A stretch of DNA of 64,000 bases from Virgisporangium aurantiacum. Lineage in GTDB: Bacteria; Actinomycetota; Actinomycetes; Mycobacteriales; Micromonosporaceae. Made by a program: the position numbers and the translations under genes. This document shows positions 8,616 to 17,257 of this stretch, one piece after another (position 1 is the stretch's first letter; every line of letters starts with the position of its first letter). The notes under the pieces are model-generated. The model ran no database searches, was not told where the DNA came from, and saw only the letters and a program-made list of their open reading frames with translations. The stretch is taken from the NCBI RefSeq assembly GCF_016863635.1, contig NZ_BOPG01000030.1, positions 1-64,000 on the forward strand, written 5' to 3'.

Positions 8616-9011
8616 ATGGCTCTGGAGATCGTCCAGCCCGAAGACCTGGATGTTCCGCGGACGTACAGCCACGTGGTCGTGGCGACCGCCGGCCGGTTGG
8701 TCTTCATCGCGGGGCAGATGTCCGACGACGCGGACGGCAACCTCGTCCATTCCGGCGACCTGGCGGCACAGGCCCGGCGGGTGTTCGCCAATCTGGGCCG
8801 GGCGCTGGCGGCCGCAGGTGCCCGCCCGGACCAGGTCACCAGGATCGGTATCTACGTCGTCGATCACCGCCCGGAGTACCTGCCGGTCATCGAAGCCGCC
8901 CGGATGACCCTGTTCGGCGACCACAAGCCGACCGACACCCTTCTCGGCGTACAGACCCTGGCCGCACCCGGCTACCTGATCGAGGTCGACGCGATCGCCG
9001 TCATCGACTGA
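8616..9011 (+). CDS. RidA family protein
   Basis: 131 residues of the RidA/YjgF/YER057c fold: VFIAGQMSDDADGNLV, a long helix with QARRVFANLGRALAAAGA, then TRIGIYVVDHR and the ending YLIEVDAIAVID. RidA proteins hydrolyse reactive enamines/imines, using a conserved Arg late in the domain. Here the usual R-x-x-V-x-V-x-x-L segment is replaced by GYLIEVDAIAVI, so it is more likely one of the Rid subgroups without a proven activity. The ATG at 8616 follows AGGGAGATCG at good spacing; the track-length extension upstream looks non-coding. Confidence 0.82.
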   Translation: MALEIVQPEDLDVPRTYSHVVVATAGRLVFIAGQMSDDADGNLVHSGDLAAQARRVFANLGRALAAAGARPDQVTRIGIYVVDHRPEYLPVIEAARMTLFGDHKPTDTLLGVQTLAAPGYLIEVDAIAVID

Positions 9012-9042
9012 CGGACGTCCGCGCCCCACCCATAGCCGGGCC

Positions 9043-9651
9043 TTACTTCTCGATGTCGATTCGGATGAACGGCGCGGGGAACGGGAAGTTCGCGGCACCG
9101 TCGACGAGCGTGTTGCCGTCGAAGACGATCGTCGCGGTTGCGGTCGCCGAGCGTTCCTTGCGCTTCGACCCAGGCCCATTGACGGTGGTCACCACTGGTC
9201 CGGTCCCGGTCCAGCAGGCGTCGACCGAAACCGTGTGCAACCCGCCACGGTTGTCTCGCACGTTTGCGAACGTGCCGCTGACCCTCACCCTCGTGAGGTT
9301 CCGCTTGAACTGCGTCGGCGCCGGCTGTACGAGGCCCCAACTGAAGGTTCCGTCCGGGCACTGCCCGACGAACCCGACCCTGAGGGGCGGATTGGGCGCG
9401 GGTGTCGTGCCCGCCTCGATGAAGTTGTCCGTCTCCACGATCAGGCGGCCGTCGGCGGCCGTGGTGCCATCCGGGCACTGGAATGATGTCGACCAGCGGG
9501 CGGAGGCGACCTGCTCGGTGAAGCCACTCGCGGCCCATGCGACAGCCGGTACGGCAAGCACCGCCAGAGCGGCAAGCAAGGCAACGAGATACCTGAATGG
9601 CCGCGAAGGTCGGTGGAAGGATCGGCTTCGGGGCAACTGTTGACCGCCCAT
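9043..9651 (-). CDS. Secreted protein of unknown function
   Basis: A 202-residue protein with a long, Arg-containing signal peptide (start MGGQQLPRSRS, hydrophobic core YLVALLAALAVLAVPAVAWA, cleavage near residue 41). The mature region is beta-rich with several F-x-W/T-x-V patterns and three cysteines (FQCPDGTT, GQCPDGTF, DACWTGTG). The two C-P-D-G-T motifs suggest a small internal repeat. No catalytic motif is seen. The ATG at 9651 has GGAAG upstream. It is divergent from the aldo/keto reductase at 9773. Confidence 0.7.
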   Translation of the reverse strand: MGGQQLPRSRSFHRPSRPFRYLVALLAALAVLAVPAVAWAASGFTEQVASARWSTSFQCPDGTTAADGRLIVETDNFIEAGTTPAPNPPLRVGFVGQCPDGTFSWGLVQPAPTQFKRNLTRVRVSGTFANVRDNRGGLHTVSVDACWTGTGPVVTTVNGPGSKRKERSATATATIVFDGNTLVDGAANFPFPAPFIRIDIEK

Positions 9652-9772
9652 CGGCGACTTCCTTTCCTGCGTTGAACACATCCAGCATTGTGGATTATTG
9701 TCACACAACAAATCAGCGTCTGGTCGTAGCGCTTTCTTGCGGTGATGGGTCGCCGCCGGGTACGAAGCAATC

Positions 9773-10771
9773 ATGCGGTATGTACGCCTGGCGGGCACCG
9801 ATCTGGACGTCTCGACGGTGGCGCTGGGGTGCGGCAACTTCGGCGGCATCGGTTCGGTGCCCGAACTGTTCGGCCGGGGCGAGGACGAGGCGGCAGCGTT
9901 CGCACTGATGGACGCCGCCCGCGAGCATGGCATCACGCTGTTCGACACGGCCAACACGTACGGCGGCGGCCGATCTGAGGAGTGGATCGGCCGCTGGCTG
10001 GCCAGCCGCGGCACACGCGACAGCGTGGTGCTCAGCACGAAGGTACGCAACCGGGTGGGGCCGGGCCCCGAGGGCGAAGGGCTTTCAGCGCACCACATCC
10101 GTACCCAGGTCGAGGCCAGCCTGCGGCGGCTCGGCACCGACCGGATCGACCTGTACCTGGCGCACGCGCCCGATCCGCAGGTGCCGATCGAGGAGACCCT
10201 CGGCGCGTTCGACGAACTCGCTTCGGCAGGCAAGATCCGGTACAGCGGGCTGAGCAACTACACCGGCGCGCAGGTGGCCGATGCGGTCGCGGCGGCGGAC
10301 CGGACCGGGGTGGCCCGCCCGGTCAACCTCCAGTCCGGATACAGCCTGCTGGAGCCTGCGGCCGAGGCGCTCGCTGCGGCTACCCGGGAAGGGCTGTCCT
10401 TCACGGCGTACAGCCCACTCGCCGGCGGCTGGCTCGCTGGGCGCTACCGCGCCTCCGGCGAGCCGTACCCCAGGGACTCGCGGATGGCGCTGCGCCCGGA
10501 CCCGTACGAGCACCTGGTCAACGACGCCACCTTCGCGGCCCTCGACGCGCTGCGGCAGCAGGCGACCGACCGCGGGGTGGCGCTGCCCACGCTCGCGCTC
10601 GCCTGGGTGCTCAGCGACCCGGCGGTCAGCGTGGTCGTGGTCGGCCCCCGCCGGCCGGGCCAGTTGGCGCCGGCGCTCGCGGCCCTCGACCTCCCGCTCT
10701 CCCCGGCCGAGCGCACGGACCTGACCCGGATCATGCCGCCCGGCCCGCCCGAGCCGGCCCAGCCAGCCTGA
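9773..10771 (+). CDS. Aldo/keto reductase
   Basis: A 332-residue (alpha/beta)8-barrel reductase. The catalytic tetrad is visible: Asp and Tyr in LFDTANTYGGGRSEEWIG, Lys in VVLSTKVRN, His in LYLAHAPDP. The C-terminal NADPH site appears as VVVVGPRRPGQL. It most resembles the AKR11-13 type of broad-specificity NADPH-dependent carbonyl reductases. The physiological substrate is unknown. It is divergent from the secreted-protein gene at 9043-9651, with about 120 bp between, and stands alone on its strand. Confidence 0.92.
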   Translation: MRYVRLAGTDLDVSTVALGCGNFGGIGSVPELFGRGEDEAAAFALMDAAREHGITLFDTANTYGGGRSEEWIGRWLASRGTRDSVVLSTKVRNRVGPGPEGEGLSAHHIRTQVEASLRRLGTDRIDLYLAHAPDPQVPIEETLGAFDELASAGKIRYSGLSNYTGAQVADAVAAADRTGVARPVNLQSGYSLLEPAAEALAAATREGLSFTAYSPLAGGWLAGRYRASGEPYPRDSRMALRPDPYEHLVNDATFAALDALRQQATDRGVALPTLALAWVLSDPAVSVVVVGPRRPGQLAPALAALDLPLSPAERTDLTRIMPPGPPEPAQPA

Positions 10772-10922
10772 TCTCGCGGCCGCACCAGCGGTCGGGTGCG
10801 CCAACGTATCCGGGCCGGTGTCCTGTTCTCGCCACAAGGTCTTGGGGGACCGCGTGCGCGCTGCCCGCGGGAGGAATCGACCTCGGAGGCTACCCGTGCA
10901 GCACGGCGCATACCATGGCGGC

Positions 10923-12062
10923 GTGAGTGAGGCAGCGGAACCCTGGCGGCTCGGTGCGGAGTACGCGCCGCCGCCGGAGGTGACGCTTGAGTTGTTCGCG
11001 GCGTGGCGCGCGGCGCGTCGCGGTAGTCGCAACCCGGAGCGTATGACCAATCCGGTGTGGGTGTGGCTGGCGCGCCAGCCGGAGGTGAACGCCTACCAGG
11101 CGAGCCGTCACTTCGGTCAGTTACCGGAGTCGTGGTCCGGCTGGAGCCCGGGCTGGTGCAACGACCGTTATGGCCAGTGCGTCATCACGCTTCCCGACGG
11201 ACGGGTGCTCTCGATCGCCGGTGAGCACGAAGACTTCTACGACCCCGACTTCTTCATCTACAACGACGTGATCGTCACCGCGCCGGACGGCACCGTCGAC
11301 ATCTTCGGATACCCGCCCGATGTCTTCCCACCGACCGACTTCCACAGCGCCACCCTGGCCGGCGATCACGTCTATGTCCTCGGCAATGTGGGCTACGCCG
11401 ACGCACGTGGGGCACACGCGCAGTTGCTGCGGTTCGACGTGCGCACGCTGTCGTTTGCGGCGCTCGAGGCTGGGGGCGAGGACCCGGGATGGTTGTCGCA
11501 CCACACCGCGGTGCTCGGCGCCGACGGTCGCACCCTGCGGGTCACCGGCGGGCAGGTCGAGGTGACGGTGGCCGGCCAGGGCCAGTTTCGTGACAATGTC
11601 GACGATTACGAGCTCGATCTCGACCGGCTGTTGTGGACCCGCACCACCGACCGGCGCTGGCGCCAGTACCGCGTCGCCCGGGAAGTCGGCCGCAGCAAGC
11701 TGTGGGAGTTGTCGCAACTCGCCTACCACAGCACCCGCGACAGCACCCGGTCGCGGGCCGAGGCTGCCGAGTACCGGGCGAAGCTGGGCCTGGACGCGGA
11801 CCTGGCGGCGTGGAACGCCCGATACCGGCCACCCGTGCCGCACGAGACGATTCCCGACGTCGACGAGGAGTGGTCGGTCCACCGCATCCGCGTTGACGGG
11901 GTAATCGTGCGTTACGTGGAACGTCATAGCGACATCCACGTGGTCGTCGAAGGCCCCCTGCAGGCGGGCACCGAGGCGGCACTCGTCGAGGACCTACGCG
12001 TCAAGCTCGCCCGAGCGGAGGCGGCCCCGTACACGTCCACCAGTCTGGAACCGGTCGCCTGA
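10923..12062 (+). CDS. Kelch/propeller-like hypothetical protein
   Basis: A 379-residue protein of unknown function. The central part has three or more propeller-type blades: CVITLPDGRVLSIAGEHEDF, the segment VIVTAPDGTVDIFGYP, the segment SATLAGDHVYVLGNVGYA, and HTAVLGADGRTLRVTGG. Helical and charged flanks lie outside this core. The GTG at 10923 gives VSEAAEPWRLG and fits better than the upstream Arg-rich extension. There is no signal peptide, so it should be cytoplasmic. Its 3' end overlaps the convergent truncated gene 12001-12312 by 62 bp, which looks like the result of a deletion in that gene. Confidence 0.7.
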   Translation: MSEAAEPWRLGAEYAPPPEVTLELFAAWRAARRGSRNPERMTNPVWVWLARQPEVNAYQASRHFGQLPESWSGWSPGWCNDRYGQCVITLPDGRVLSIAGEHEDFYDPDFFIYNDVIVTAPDGTVDIFGYPPDVFPPTDFHSATLAGDHVYVLGNVGYADARGAHAQLLRFDVRTLSFAALEAGGEDPGWLSHHTAVLGADGRTLRVTGGQVEVTVAGQGQFRDNVDDYELDLDRLLWTRTTDRRWRQYRVAREVGRSKLWELSQLAYHSTRDSTRSRAEAAEYRAKLGLDADLAAWNARYRPPVPHETIPDVDEEWSVHRIRVDGVIVRYVERHSDIHVVVEGPLQAGTEAALVEDLRVKLARAEAAPYTSTSLEPVA

Positions 12063-12312
12063 GCAAGCCGTCAGGGAGGAGCCCATCGGAGCAGTAGTCG
12101 TGGATGACGAGGTAGTCGTCGTTGTCGCCGCCAGCCGGGGCACCCGGGCCGTAGTCGATGAAGTTGACCACCCCGCAGCCATCGGTGGTCGACGCGTGGA
12201 AGTCGTCGTTGACCGCCGCAGCAGCCGGGTTGGCGGCGAGCGTCAAAGCCGCCACCGCCGCCCCGAGCACGAGAGACGTCCTCCGCAGGTTGGACCCCAG
12301 TCGGATCTTCAC
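12001..12312 (-). pseudogene. Secreted small protein, truncated at its 3' end
   Basis: It has GGGAGGGAG, then a GTG start and a clear signal peptide (VKIRLGSNLRRTSLVLGAA, cleavage after ANPAAAA). The mature start VNDDFHASTTDGCGVVNFID and DYGPGAPAGGDNDDYLVIHD resemble a Micromonosporaceae secreted family as I recall it. After DYCSDG the conserved continuation is lost. The frame instead reads antisense into the last 60 bp of the neighbouring propeller-like gene and ends as LLRRPVPDWW and beyond. I infer a deletion that removed the gene's 3' end. It may still be secreted, as a fusion tail. Confidence 0.5.
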
Positions 12313-12675
12313 GTAGCTCCCTCCCTTTCTTTGGTGCGGGCGATTATCGGCGGTGAATTGCCGATCAAGATTGACGTGTGGGCAAGCAGCATCGACGGTC
12401 TGGTGCCGCAAGCTAATATGCGCAGCAGAGGACCGTGCAGCGTTGCCACGAAAGTGTGCGTGTGTCGATCACAGGTCAGAGTCGACACAATCGGATGGAT
12501 GCCATCCGCAATTCCCCCGTAGCAGCAGCGGCAAATAGAAGCCTGTGCCTACAACCAAGAAGCTACGGAGGCAACTGAAACGAGTCAATGTTAACCAGCT
12601 GGCAAAGTCCCTGATCCGGCTGGCAAGTTCCTGGTGCCGGCTGGCAAATCCCTGACCGCGGGCCCGAATCGCGGG
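12313..12675. other. 363-bp intergenic stretch, lower GC, with a triple 21-bp repeat
   Basis: No ORF with protein-like composition is seen on either strand. The stretch is richer in A/T than its surroundings. The only structure is the three-copy repeat annotated separately. It separates the truncated secreted gene's promoter from the 3' end of the DUF4304-like gene. Confidence 0.6.
12595..12657. repeat. Three tandem imperfect 21-bp repeats
   Basis: The units start at 12595, 12616 and 12637 with consensus C-C-R-G-C-T-G-G-C-A-A-R-T-Y-C-C-T-G. CTGGCAA is invariant and CCTG recurs at a fixed distance. Strict 21-bp phasing (two helical turns) suggests multiple protein-binding sites. IS21-type elements carry comparable multiple terminal repeats, so it may be an element end left behind; no transposase is adjacent. 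Confidence 0.6.
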
Positions 12676-13362
12676 TCACGTCGCTCGTGCGGCGCGTTCA
12701 CGGATCCATTTCGCGAACGGTGACCCCGCAGCTGTCGCCAGCTCTTCCTCGTCGGTGGCCACTGCCCGGGTGCGGAACTCTTCCTCGTCCTTGTTGAGGA
12801 TCGCTTCCAGCTCGTCGCTCATTCCCCGGTCGGACAGGAACATGGCGAGAACGGAGTCCCGGCCGCTACGACTGCCGAACGGGTAGTCGTCGCGCTCCCG
12901 GAGCCGCTCGACGAACACCTCGCGGTCGAGAATTCCTACCAACTCCCGCAACCAGGGGCGGAGCGCCACAGCAAGTTCGACCCCCACAATGTGCGCCGAT
13001 TCGACAGTATCGACGACCCACAGATCAGGTCGCGTCGACGCCACGGGATTCGGCACGTCGAGGCGCTCCTCCATGCCATGCGCCTGGGTCGGCCTGTCGA
13101 AATCGACCGGCAGGCCCTGGGCGGCATACCACTCCATCCACGGGCGTGGCACGACAGTCAGGACCACGTAGAAGCAGTACGCGTCGCCGCCGATCCCCTG
13201 TGAGATTTGAAACTCGACGAGTACGCAGTCGCCCAACCCGTTGAAGCGGCGGTAGATCCTGCGGTCACGCAGAAACCCGAACTCCAGCATCACTGGATTG
13301 ACATACCGGTTGAACAGAACGTTCCGCGCCTTGCGCGTACCCATATCGCCGGCCACTACCAT
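12676..13362 (-). CDS. DUF4304-like hypothetical protein
   Basis: A 228-residue cytoplasmic protein. The segments VNPVMLEFGFLRDRRIYRRF, LGDCVLVEFQISQGIGG and YCFYVVLTVVP resemble the start of DUF4304-type domains, whose function is unknown. The rest is acidic and helical, with DYPFGSRSGRDSVLAMFL near the end. I start at the ATG at 13362, preceded by a G-rich stretch, because upstream residues are Arg/Ser-rich with no coding look. It lies downstream of the two paralogous membrane-protein genes at 13520-14145 on the same strand, but a 157-bp gap makes co-transcription uncertain. Confidence 0.55.
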   Translation of the reverse strand: MVVAGDMGTRKARNVLFNRYVNPVMLEFGFLRDRRIYRRFNGLGDCVLVEFQISQGIGGDAYCFYVVLTVVPRPWMEWYAAQGLPVDFDRPTQAHGMEERLDVPNPVASTRPDLWVVDTVESAHIVGVELAVALRPWLRELVGILDREVFVERLRERDDYPFGSRSGRDSVLAMFLSDRGMSDELEAILNKDEEEFRTRAVATDEEELATAAGSPFAKWIRERAARAT

Positions 13363-13519
13363 CCGCCCCCACCGCGGCCACCATGATCGCGTCCCTGCAC
13401 GCCGAGAATATCGCGTCATCGTCGACCTCGCCGGCGTCACGAGCCGGTACCTTGACCAGCGCCGGCCAGCAACGACAGGGCAGCGATGACCGATGGTCAC
13501 CTGATCCGCGTTCGGGTCC

Positions 13520-13837
13520 CTACAACAGTTCGGCGAGGAAGGCAACGCTGAAGAACAGCAAGACGGGCAGCATCATGGCCGTGACGACAATCAGGAGCCT
13601 CGCCGTCGATTTCGTGCGTTCTGGCGTGGGGGCGGCTCCGCTGTTCGGAACGAACATCGAGCCGCGCGTCACGATGCGCCGGACCAATCGGTCTCGGTAG
13701 CCGCCCAGATTTGCCAGTACCGCCACCGTCTGAAAGGTAATGAGCAACACCACGACGAGACCGAAGGCGACCTGGCCAGGTCCACCCGGGCCGGTCGGGG
13801 CGGCGTGGTCGTTCACGGCCCAGGGCTGAACCGTCAC
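13520..13837 (-). CDS. Small membrane protein, paralogue A
   Basis: 105 residues with two predicted transmembrane helices (VVLLITFQTVAVLANLGGY and LLIVVTAMMLPVLLFFSVAF) joined by a basic cytoplasmic-type loop. That loop contains RDRLVRRIVTRGSMFVPNSG and PTPERTKSTARLL. It shares its whole layout, including LANLGGYRD, RRI-x-T-x-x-SMF and TPERTKS, with the next gene upstream, so the two arose by tandem duplication. Its GTG start overlaps the stop of that gene (GTGA), implying translational coupling. Function unknown. Confidence 0.72.
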   Translation of the reverse strand: MTVQPWAVNDHAAPTGPGGPGQVAFGLVVVLLITFQTVAVLANLGGYRDRLVRRIVTRGSMFVPNSGAAPTPERTKSTARLLIVVTAMMLPVLLFFSVAFLAELL

Positions 13838-14145
13838 ATAAACTCCGTCAGCAGCCCACCGAGGAAGAAGATCTCACCGAGCAGAACAACGGTGACAACG
13901 AAAATCAGCGACCTCGTCGCCGACTTTGTCCGCTCCGGCGTGAGCACAGATGCGCGATCCGGAGAGAACATCGAGCGCTGCGTCAGCACCCGCCGGACGA
14001 ACCCGTCACGGAAGCCACCCACATTCGCGAGGATGACGACCGACCAGAGGGTCAGCAGCGAAACAATGACAAGAGACACGACGAGCTCGCCGGTTGTGGG
14101 CGGCTCGCCCCTGGCGGCATAGGTGTTCAGCAGGTGGTGTGCCAC
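13834..14145 (-). CDS. Small membrane protein, paralogue B
   Basis: About 103 residues with two membrane helices (VSLVIVSLLTLWSVVILANV and SLIFVVTVVLLGEIFFLGGL). The loop contains GGFRDGFVRRVLTQRSMFSP and LTPERTKSATR, clearly homologous to paralogue A. The frame is open to a GTG at 14220. The GTG at 14145 is preferred because the extra 25 residues show no conserved character, but neither start has a strong ribosome site. Coupled to paralogue A by a 4-bp overlap. Two adjacent, similar but unequal membrane proteins may form a hetero-oligomer. Confidence 0.65.
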   Translation of the reverse strand: MAHHLLNTYAARGEPPTTGELVVSLVIVSLLTLWSVVILANVGGFRDGFVRRVLTQRSMFSPDRASVLTPERTKSATRSLIFVVTVVLLGEIFFLGGLLTEFM

Positions 14146-14261
14146 GGCTCTGCTCGGGTGGTAGGAGAAGTCGGGCGGGTGCAAGGGGACACCCGCCCTT
14201 CCCAGTTGCTGTCGAGGCACCAGCCGGTCATCTGGTGCCTGAACTTATGCCAGTCGCGTCT

Positions 14262-14789
14262 TCATGCTACGAACGTCACCGCCCACTGCTGGTACATGCC
14301 GTTGTTGCAGGTGGCCATGTACACGTTCCCGTTTCCGTTGCTGTCGAGGCACATGCCCTTCTTCAGGCCCTGCAACGGCTTCAGCGTGAAGATCCCGCTG
14401 TACTCGGGGTTCAGATCGGGCAGATTTCCGATGCGGACATACTCATAGTATTGGCCATCCCATCGGTTACAGACCAGGGCGAACACGGTGCCGCCGACGT
14501 CCGGGTCCAGGCATTTTCTGGTCTGGAAGTTGCTGAGTCCGCCCACGTTGTCACGCCACAGCTGGTACCACCCCGCGTTGCAGCCCAGCGTGTAGACGCT
14601 GCCGTCGTTGCCGCTGTCGAGACACCGGCCGGTCGCCGTATTCCTGAACGTGTGAAGGTCGCCGTTGGGTGCGCCTGTGGACGCCGCCGCCGCGAAAGCT
14701 GCCGTGGTCAACGCGGGTGCTGCCAGGCCCAGCACCGCCGCCATCGTGGCGATCACTGCCAACCCGATCGTCCGGGCTCTCATCGTCAT
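14262..14789 (-). CDS. Secreted ricin B-type (RICIN) lectin-domain protein
   Basis: 175 residues. The signal peptide starts MTMRARTIGLAVIA and ends near AAFAAAAS. A single beta-trefoil lectin domain follows with three repeats marked by cysteines: RCLDSGNDGSVYTLGC, KCLDPDVGGTVFALVC and MCLDSNGNGNVYMATC. The last repeat ends in the classic Q-x-W (MYQQWAVTF), and the first in YQLW. Such free-standing lectins bind glycans outside the cell. GAGGAGGACAG lies just upstream of the ATG at 14789. A broken relative sits at 18849-19069. Confidence 0.85.
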   Translation of the reverse strand: MTMRARTIGLAVIATMAAVLGLAAPALTTAAFAAAASTGAPNGDLHTFRNTATGRCLDSGNDGSVYTLGCNAGWYQLWRDNVGGLSNFQTRKCLDPDVGGTVFALVCNRWDGQYYEYVRIGNLPDLNPEYSGIFTLKPLQGLKKGMCLDSNGNGNVYMATCNNGMYQQWAVTFVA

Positions 14790-14977
14790 CTGTCCTCCTC
14801 GGATCGGTCGCCTCGCCGGGCGACGACCACGAGGAGACGGGGGATCGGTGTCGGTTGATTCGTTGGGTCCTTTTGTGGACGTCCGCGTATCAGAGTCAGC
14901 CGGCGAGGATCGTCGCGACCGCTTCGGCCGTCGATGCGGTGCTGGAAGCGAACGCCAGGCTGTTAACGTTCGGCTTC

Positions 14978-15733
14978 ATGTGGTCCGAGGAGATCCTCGC
15001 CGGGCGGCCCGCTTGGCGGCACGTCGCGTCCGGGGTGGTGTTTCGACAGGTGCCGGGCGGGACCTTTCACATGGGTCTGTCCGAGGCGGAGTTGGCGGCG
15101 GTACGCGCCATCGAGCGCAGCGGAGGAGTCGAGGACACTCTCGCGCCGTTCTTCGCCGAGGCGGGAAACGCCCAGCCCGTCCGTGAGGTGAGTGTCGAGC
15201 CGTTTCTGATGGCCCGGCACCCGTTGACGGTTGCGCAGGTCCAACATTGGCTGCCCGAGTACGAGGACGACTACGCCGACGCGGAATCCGGCCCGGCCCG
15301 GCTCGAGGATGATCTGGACGACCTATTCGCGGCCCTGCCGTTCCGACTGCCCAGCGAGGCCGAGTGGGAGTACGCGGCCCGGGCCGGCACCAGCACCTTG
15401 ACCTTCCGCGGCAACGGCAAGCCGGGCGAGGACCAGCTGCTGGACGACTTCGGCGACGAGCAGCGAACGGCCGCCGCCGAGAACGCGTTCGGGCTGGCCG
15501 CGATGGGCTCGGCGAACGAACTCTGCGCCGACGTGTGGATCCCCGGGTTCGTCGACGCCCCCACCGACGCCCGCCCACGCACCGGCGCCGGGCCCAGAGT
15601 GGTACGGGGCGGCGCGGCCGATGTCTATCCGTGGCAGAGCTGCGACGAATGGCTGTTACTGCTCGCCGTTACCCGGTATGAGCAGGCCCAGTTCACCGCC
15701 GTCCGCCCAGTCGCGCCGCTACCGGCACGGTAG
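14978..15733 (+). CDS. FGE/SUMF1-like (formylglycine-generating enzyme fold) protein
   Basis: A 251-residue protein of the FGE-sulfatase/PvdO fold. Evidence is FRQVPGGTFHMGLSEAE, VEPFLMARHPLTVAQVQ, the signature RLPSEAEWEYAARAGT and the late RVVRGGAADVYPW. True FGEs carry two active-site cysteines near the end of the domain; here only QSCDEW is present, and the terminal G-F-R pattern is replaced by QFTAVRPV. Sulfatase activation is therefore unlikely and the role is open. The ATG at 14978 is chosen; a GTG at 14939 is an alternative. No sulfatase gene is nearby. Confidence 0.75.
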   Translation: MWSEEILAGRPAWRHVASGVVFRQVPGGTFHMGLSEAELAAVRAIERSGGVEDTLAPFFAEAGNAQPVREVSVEPFLMARHPLTVAQVQHWLPEYEDDYADAESGPARLEDDLDDLFAALPFRLPSEAEWEYAARAGTSTLTFRGNGKPGEDQLLDDFGDEQRTAAAENAFGLAAMGSANELCADVWIPGFVDAPTDARPRTGAGPRVVRGGAADVYPWQSCDEWLLLLAVTRYEQAQFTAVRPVAPLPAR

Positions 15734-15858
15734 CCGCTATCGCTGGGCAACGCTCGGCATGCTGCGGCCGTTCACCCTGACGGTCAGAGATGCCCGGGAT
15801 GCAAGCTGAACTCGGGATCTGCGGCTTGAATAGGGGTAATACGACCCTAAGGTGAAGA

Positions 15859-16632
15859 ATGTACCGACCTCGCACCACAACGCCCGCACTCGTCGCCGCG
15901 CTGACAACCCTCGTCGTTCTCTCGTCGTCGCTGCTCGGCGGTAATCCGGCGGCCGCCTCGGCGGGTTCCGAATCCGCCGATCAACCCGCGGACAGCGTGC
16001 TGGTCACCGGCACGGGAGAAGTCTTCGGTGAGCCCGACATGCTCACCGCCAACCTTGCGGTGGAGACCAACGCGTCCACGGTCGACGAAGCCCTGAACCG
16101 CGCCAACACCGCGGCCATCCGGATGCGGGACGCGCTGGTGCGTGCCGGCCTGACCAGAGCCGACCTGCAGACGTCGAACGTCGACGTCAGTCCGCAACGC
16201 GACGACGAGGGTAGAATTACCGGCTACACCGTCAGCGAAGGGCTCACCGCGACGATCCGGAACCTGCCGCAGGCGGGGGAGTTCATCTCCGAGGCCATCG
16301 CGGCAGGCGGTGACGCCGCGCGACTGAACGGTGTGTGGCTGGCGATCGAGGACGACACGGCACTACTCACCGAAGCGCGCAAGAAGGCCTTCGCTGACGC
16401 CCGAGCAAAGGCCGAACAGTATGCCCGTGAGGCAAACAGGCAGCTCGCTCGGGTCATCAAGGTGAGCGAGGCGACCCCCGGCGACGCGGGCTCGGGTGGA
16501 CAGGACCTCAGAACCGGGGCGGACTCACCGGTGCCGATCGAACCGGGCCGGCAGCGACTGGCCGTTACCGTCACGGTGGAGTGGGCCCTCCGGCCGGCAT
16601 CAGTGCGTCACAGTCTTCATCGCGAAGCTTGA
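15859..16632 (+). CDS. SIMPL-domain (DUF541) secreted protein
   Basis: 257 residues. An N-terminal signal sequence (LVAALTTLVVLSSSLLGG, cleavage near AAASAG) precedes a SIMPL domain: VLVTGTGEVFGEPDMLTANL, a helix with VDEALNRANTAAIRMRDAL, then LQTSNVDVSPQRDDEGR and the region AFADARAKAEQYAREANRQL. The final strand VTVTVEWALR is followed by an extra basic tail of about a dozen residues. SIMPL proteins are periplasmic or exported and of uncertain function. It stands alone on its strand. Confidence 0.88.
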   Translation: MYRPRTTTPALVAALTTLVVLSSSLLGGNPAAASAGSESADQPADSVLVTGTGEVFGEPDMLTANLAVETNASTVDEALNRANTAAIRMRDALVRAGLTRADLQTSNVDVSPQRDDEGRITGYTVSEGLTATIRNLPQAGEFISEAIAAGGDAARLNGVWLAIEDDTALLTEARKKAFADARAKAEQYAREANRQLARVIKVSEATPGDAGSGGQDLRTGADSPVPIEPGRQRLAVTVTVEWALRPASVRHSLHREA

Positions 16633-16707
16633 GGTGGGGCACCGACGGACCGCTTGCGTCCGCGACCGGACCGCACGGCGAGCCGGGGATGCGGCACCAT
16701 GTGAGCC

Positions 16708-17208
16708 GTGTTCAAGAGATTCAGGCGCGGCCGCGACAGTCAACCCGCCGACGTCTACATCGGACTGCGCCGCCAGGTGCTGGAGACCGACCCTGCGCGG
16801 GCCGGTCTGAGCGCGACCCCCGAGTTGCCGCGGGTGTGGGGCCTGCTGATGGACACCACGCTCGACCGGGGTGGCTTCTCGTTCGTCGCGCTGGCCGACG
16901 GCACGACCAGCCTCTACTTCAGCACCGGCGGCGGCATGATCGGCGGCGGCGAGCACCCGCAGGTCGCGGCGGCCAACCGGGTGGCGCTGCGGGTCGTCGA
17001 GGCGCATCTCGACGAGTTCCCGCCGGCGACCGATGACACCCTCCCGCCGCCCGGTGGCGTCGTGCTGCGGGCCCTGACCTACGACGGCCGACGCTCGGTG
17101 CAGGCCCCGGAGGACGACCTCGGTGAGGGCCGGCATCCGCTGTCGGACGTCTTCCACGCGGCGCACGACGTGAGCACCGAGCTGCGGATGCTCCAGGAGG
17201 CCGGCTGA
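16708..17208 (+). CDS. Conserved hypothetical protein
   Basis: 166 residues, cytoplasmic by composition. It begins with a basic MFKRFRRGRD stretch, then LRRQVLETDPARAGLS, LPRVWGLLMDTTLDRGGFSF and the Gly-rich STGGGMIGGGEH, and ends LSDVFHAAHDVSTELRML. I recall close relatives in many actinobacteria without an assigned function. The Gly-rich segment after a beta strand might bind a phosphate group, but no standard nucleotide motif is complete. The start is the GTG at 16708. Confidence 0.65.
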   Translation: MFKRFRRGRDSQPADVYIGLRRQVLETDPARAGLSATPELPRVWGLLMDTTLDRGGFSFVALADGTTSLYFSTGGGMIGGGEHPQVAAANRVALRVVEAHLDEFPPATDDTLPPPGGVVLRALTYDGRRSVQAPEDDLGEGRHPLSDVFHAAHDVSTELRMLQEAG

Positions 17209-17257
17209 GCCAACCCGTCGACAACGCGGGAACCTGACGGAGTGCCAGGCGGTCTGA

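Noticed and set aside
12595..12657. CRISPR array
   Set aside because: Only three imperfect copies, abutting with no spacers.
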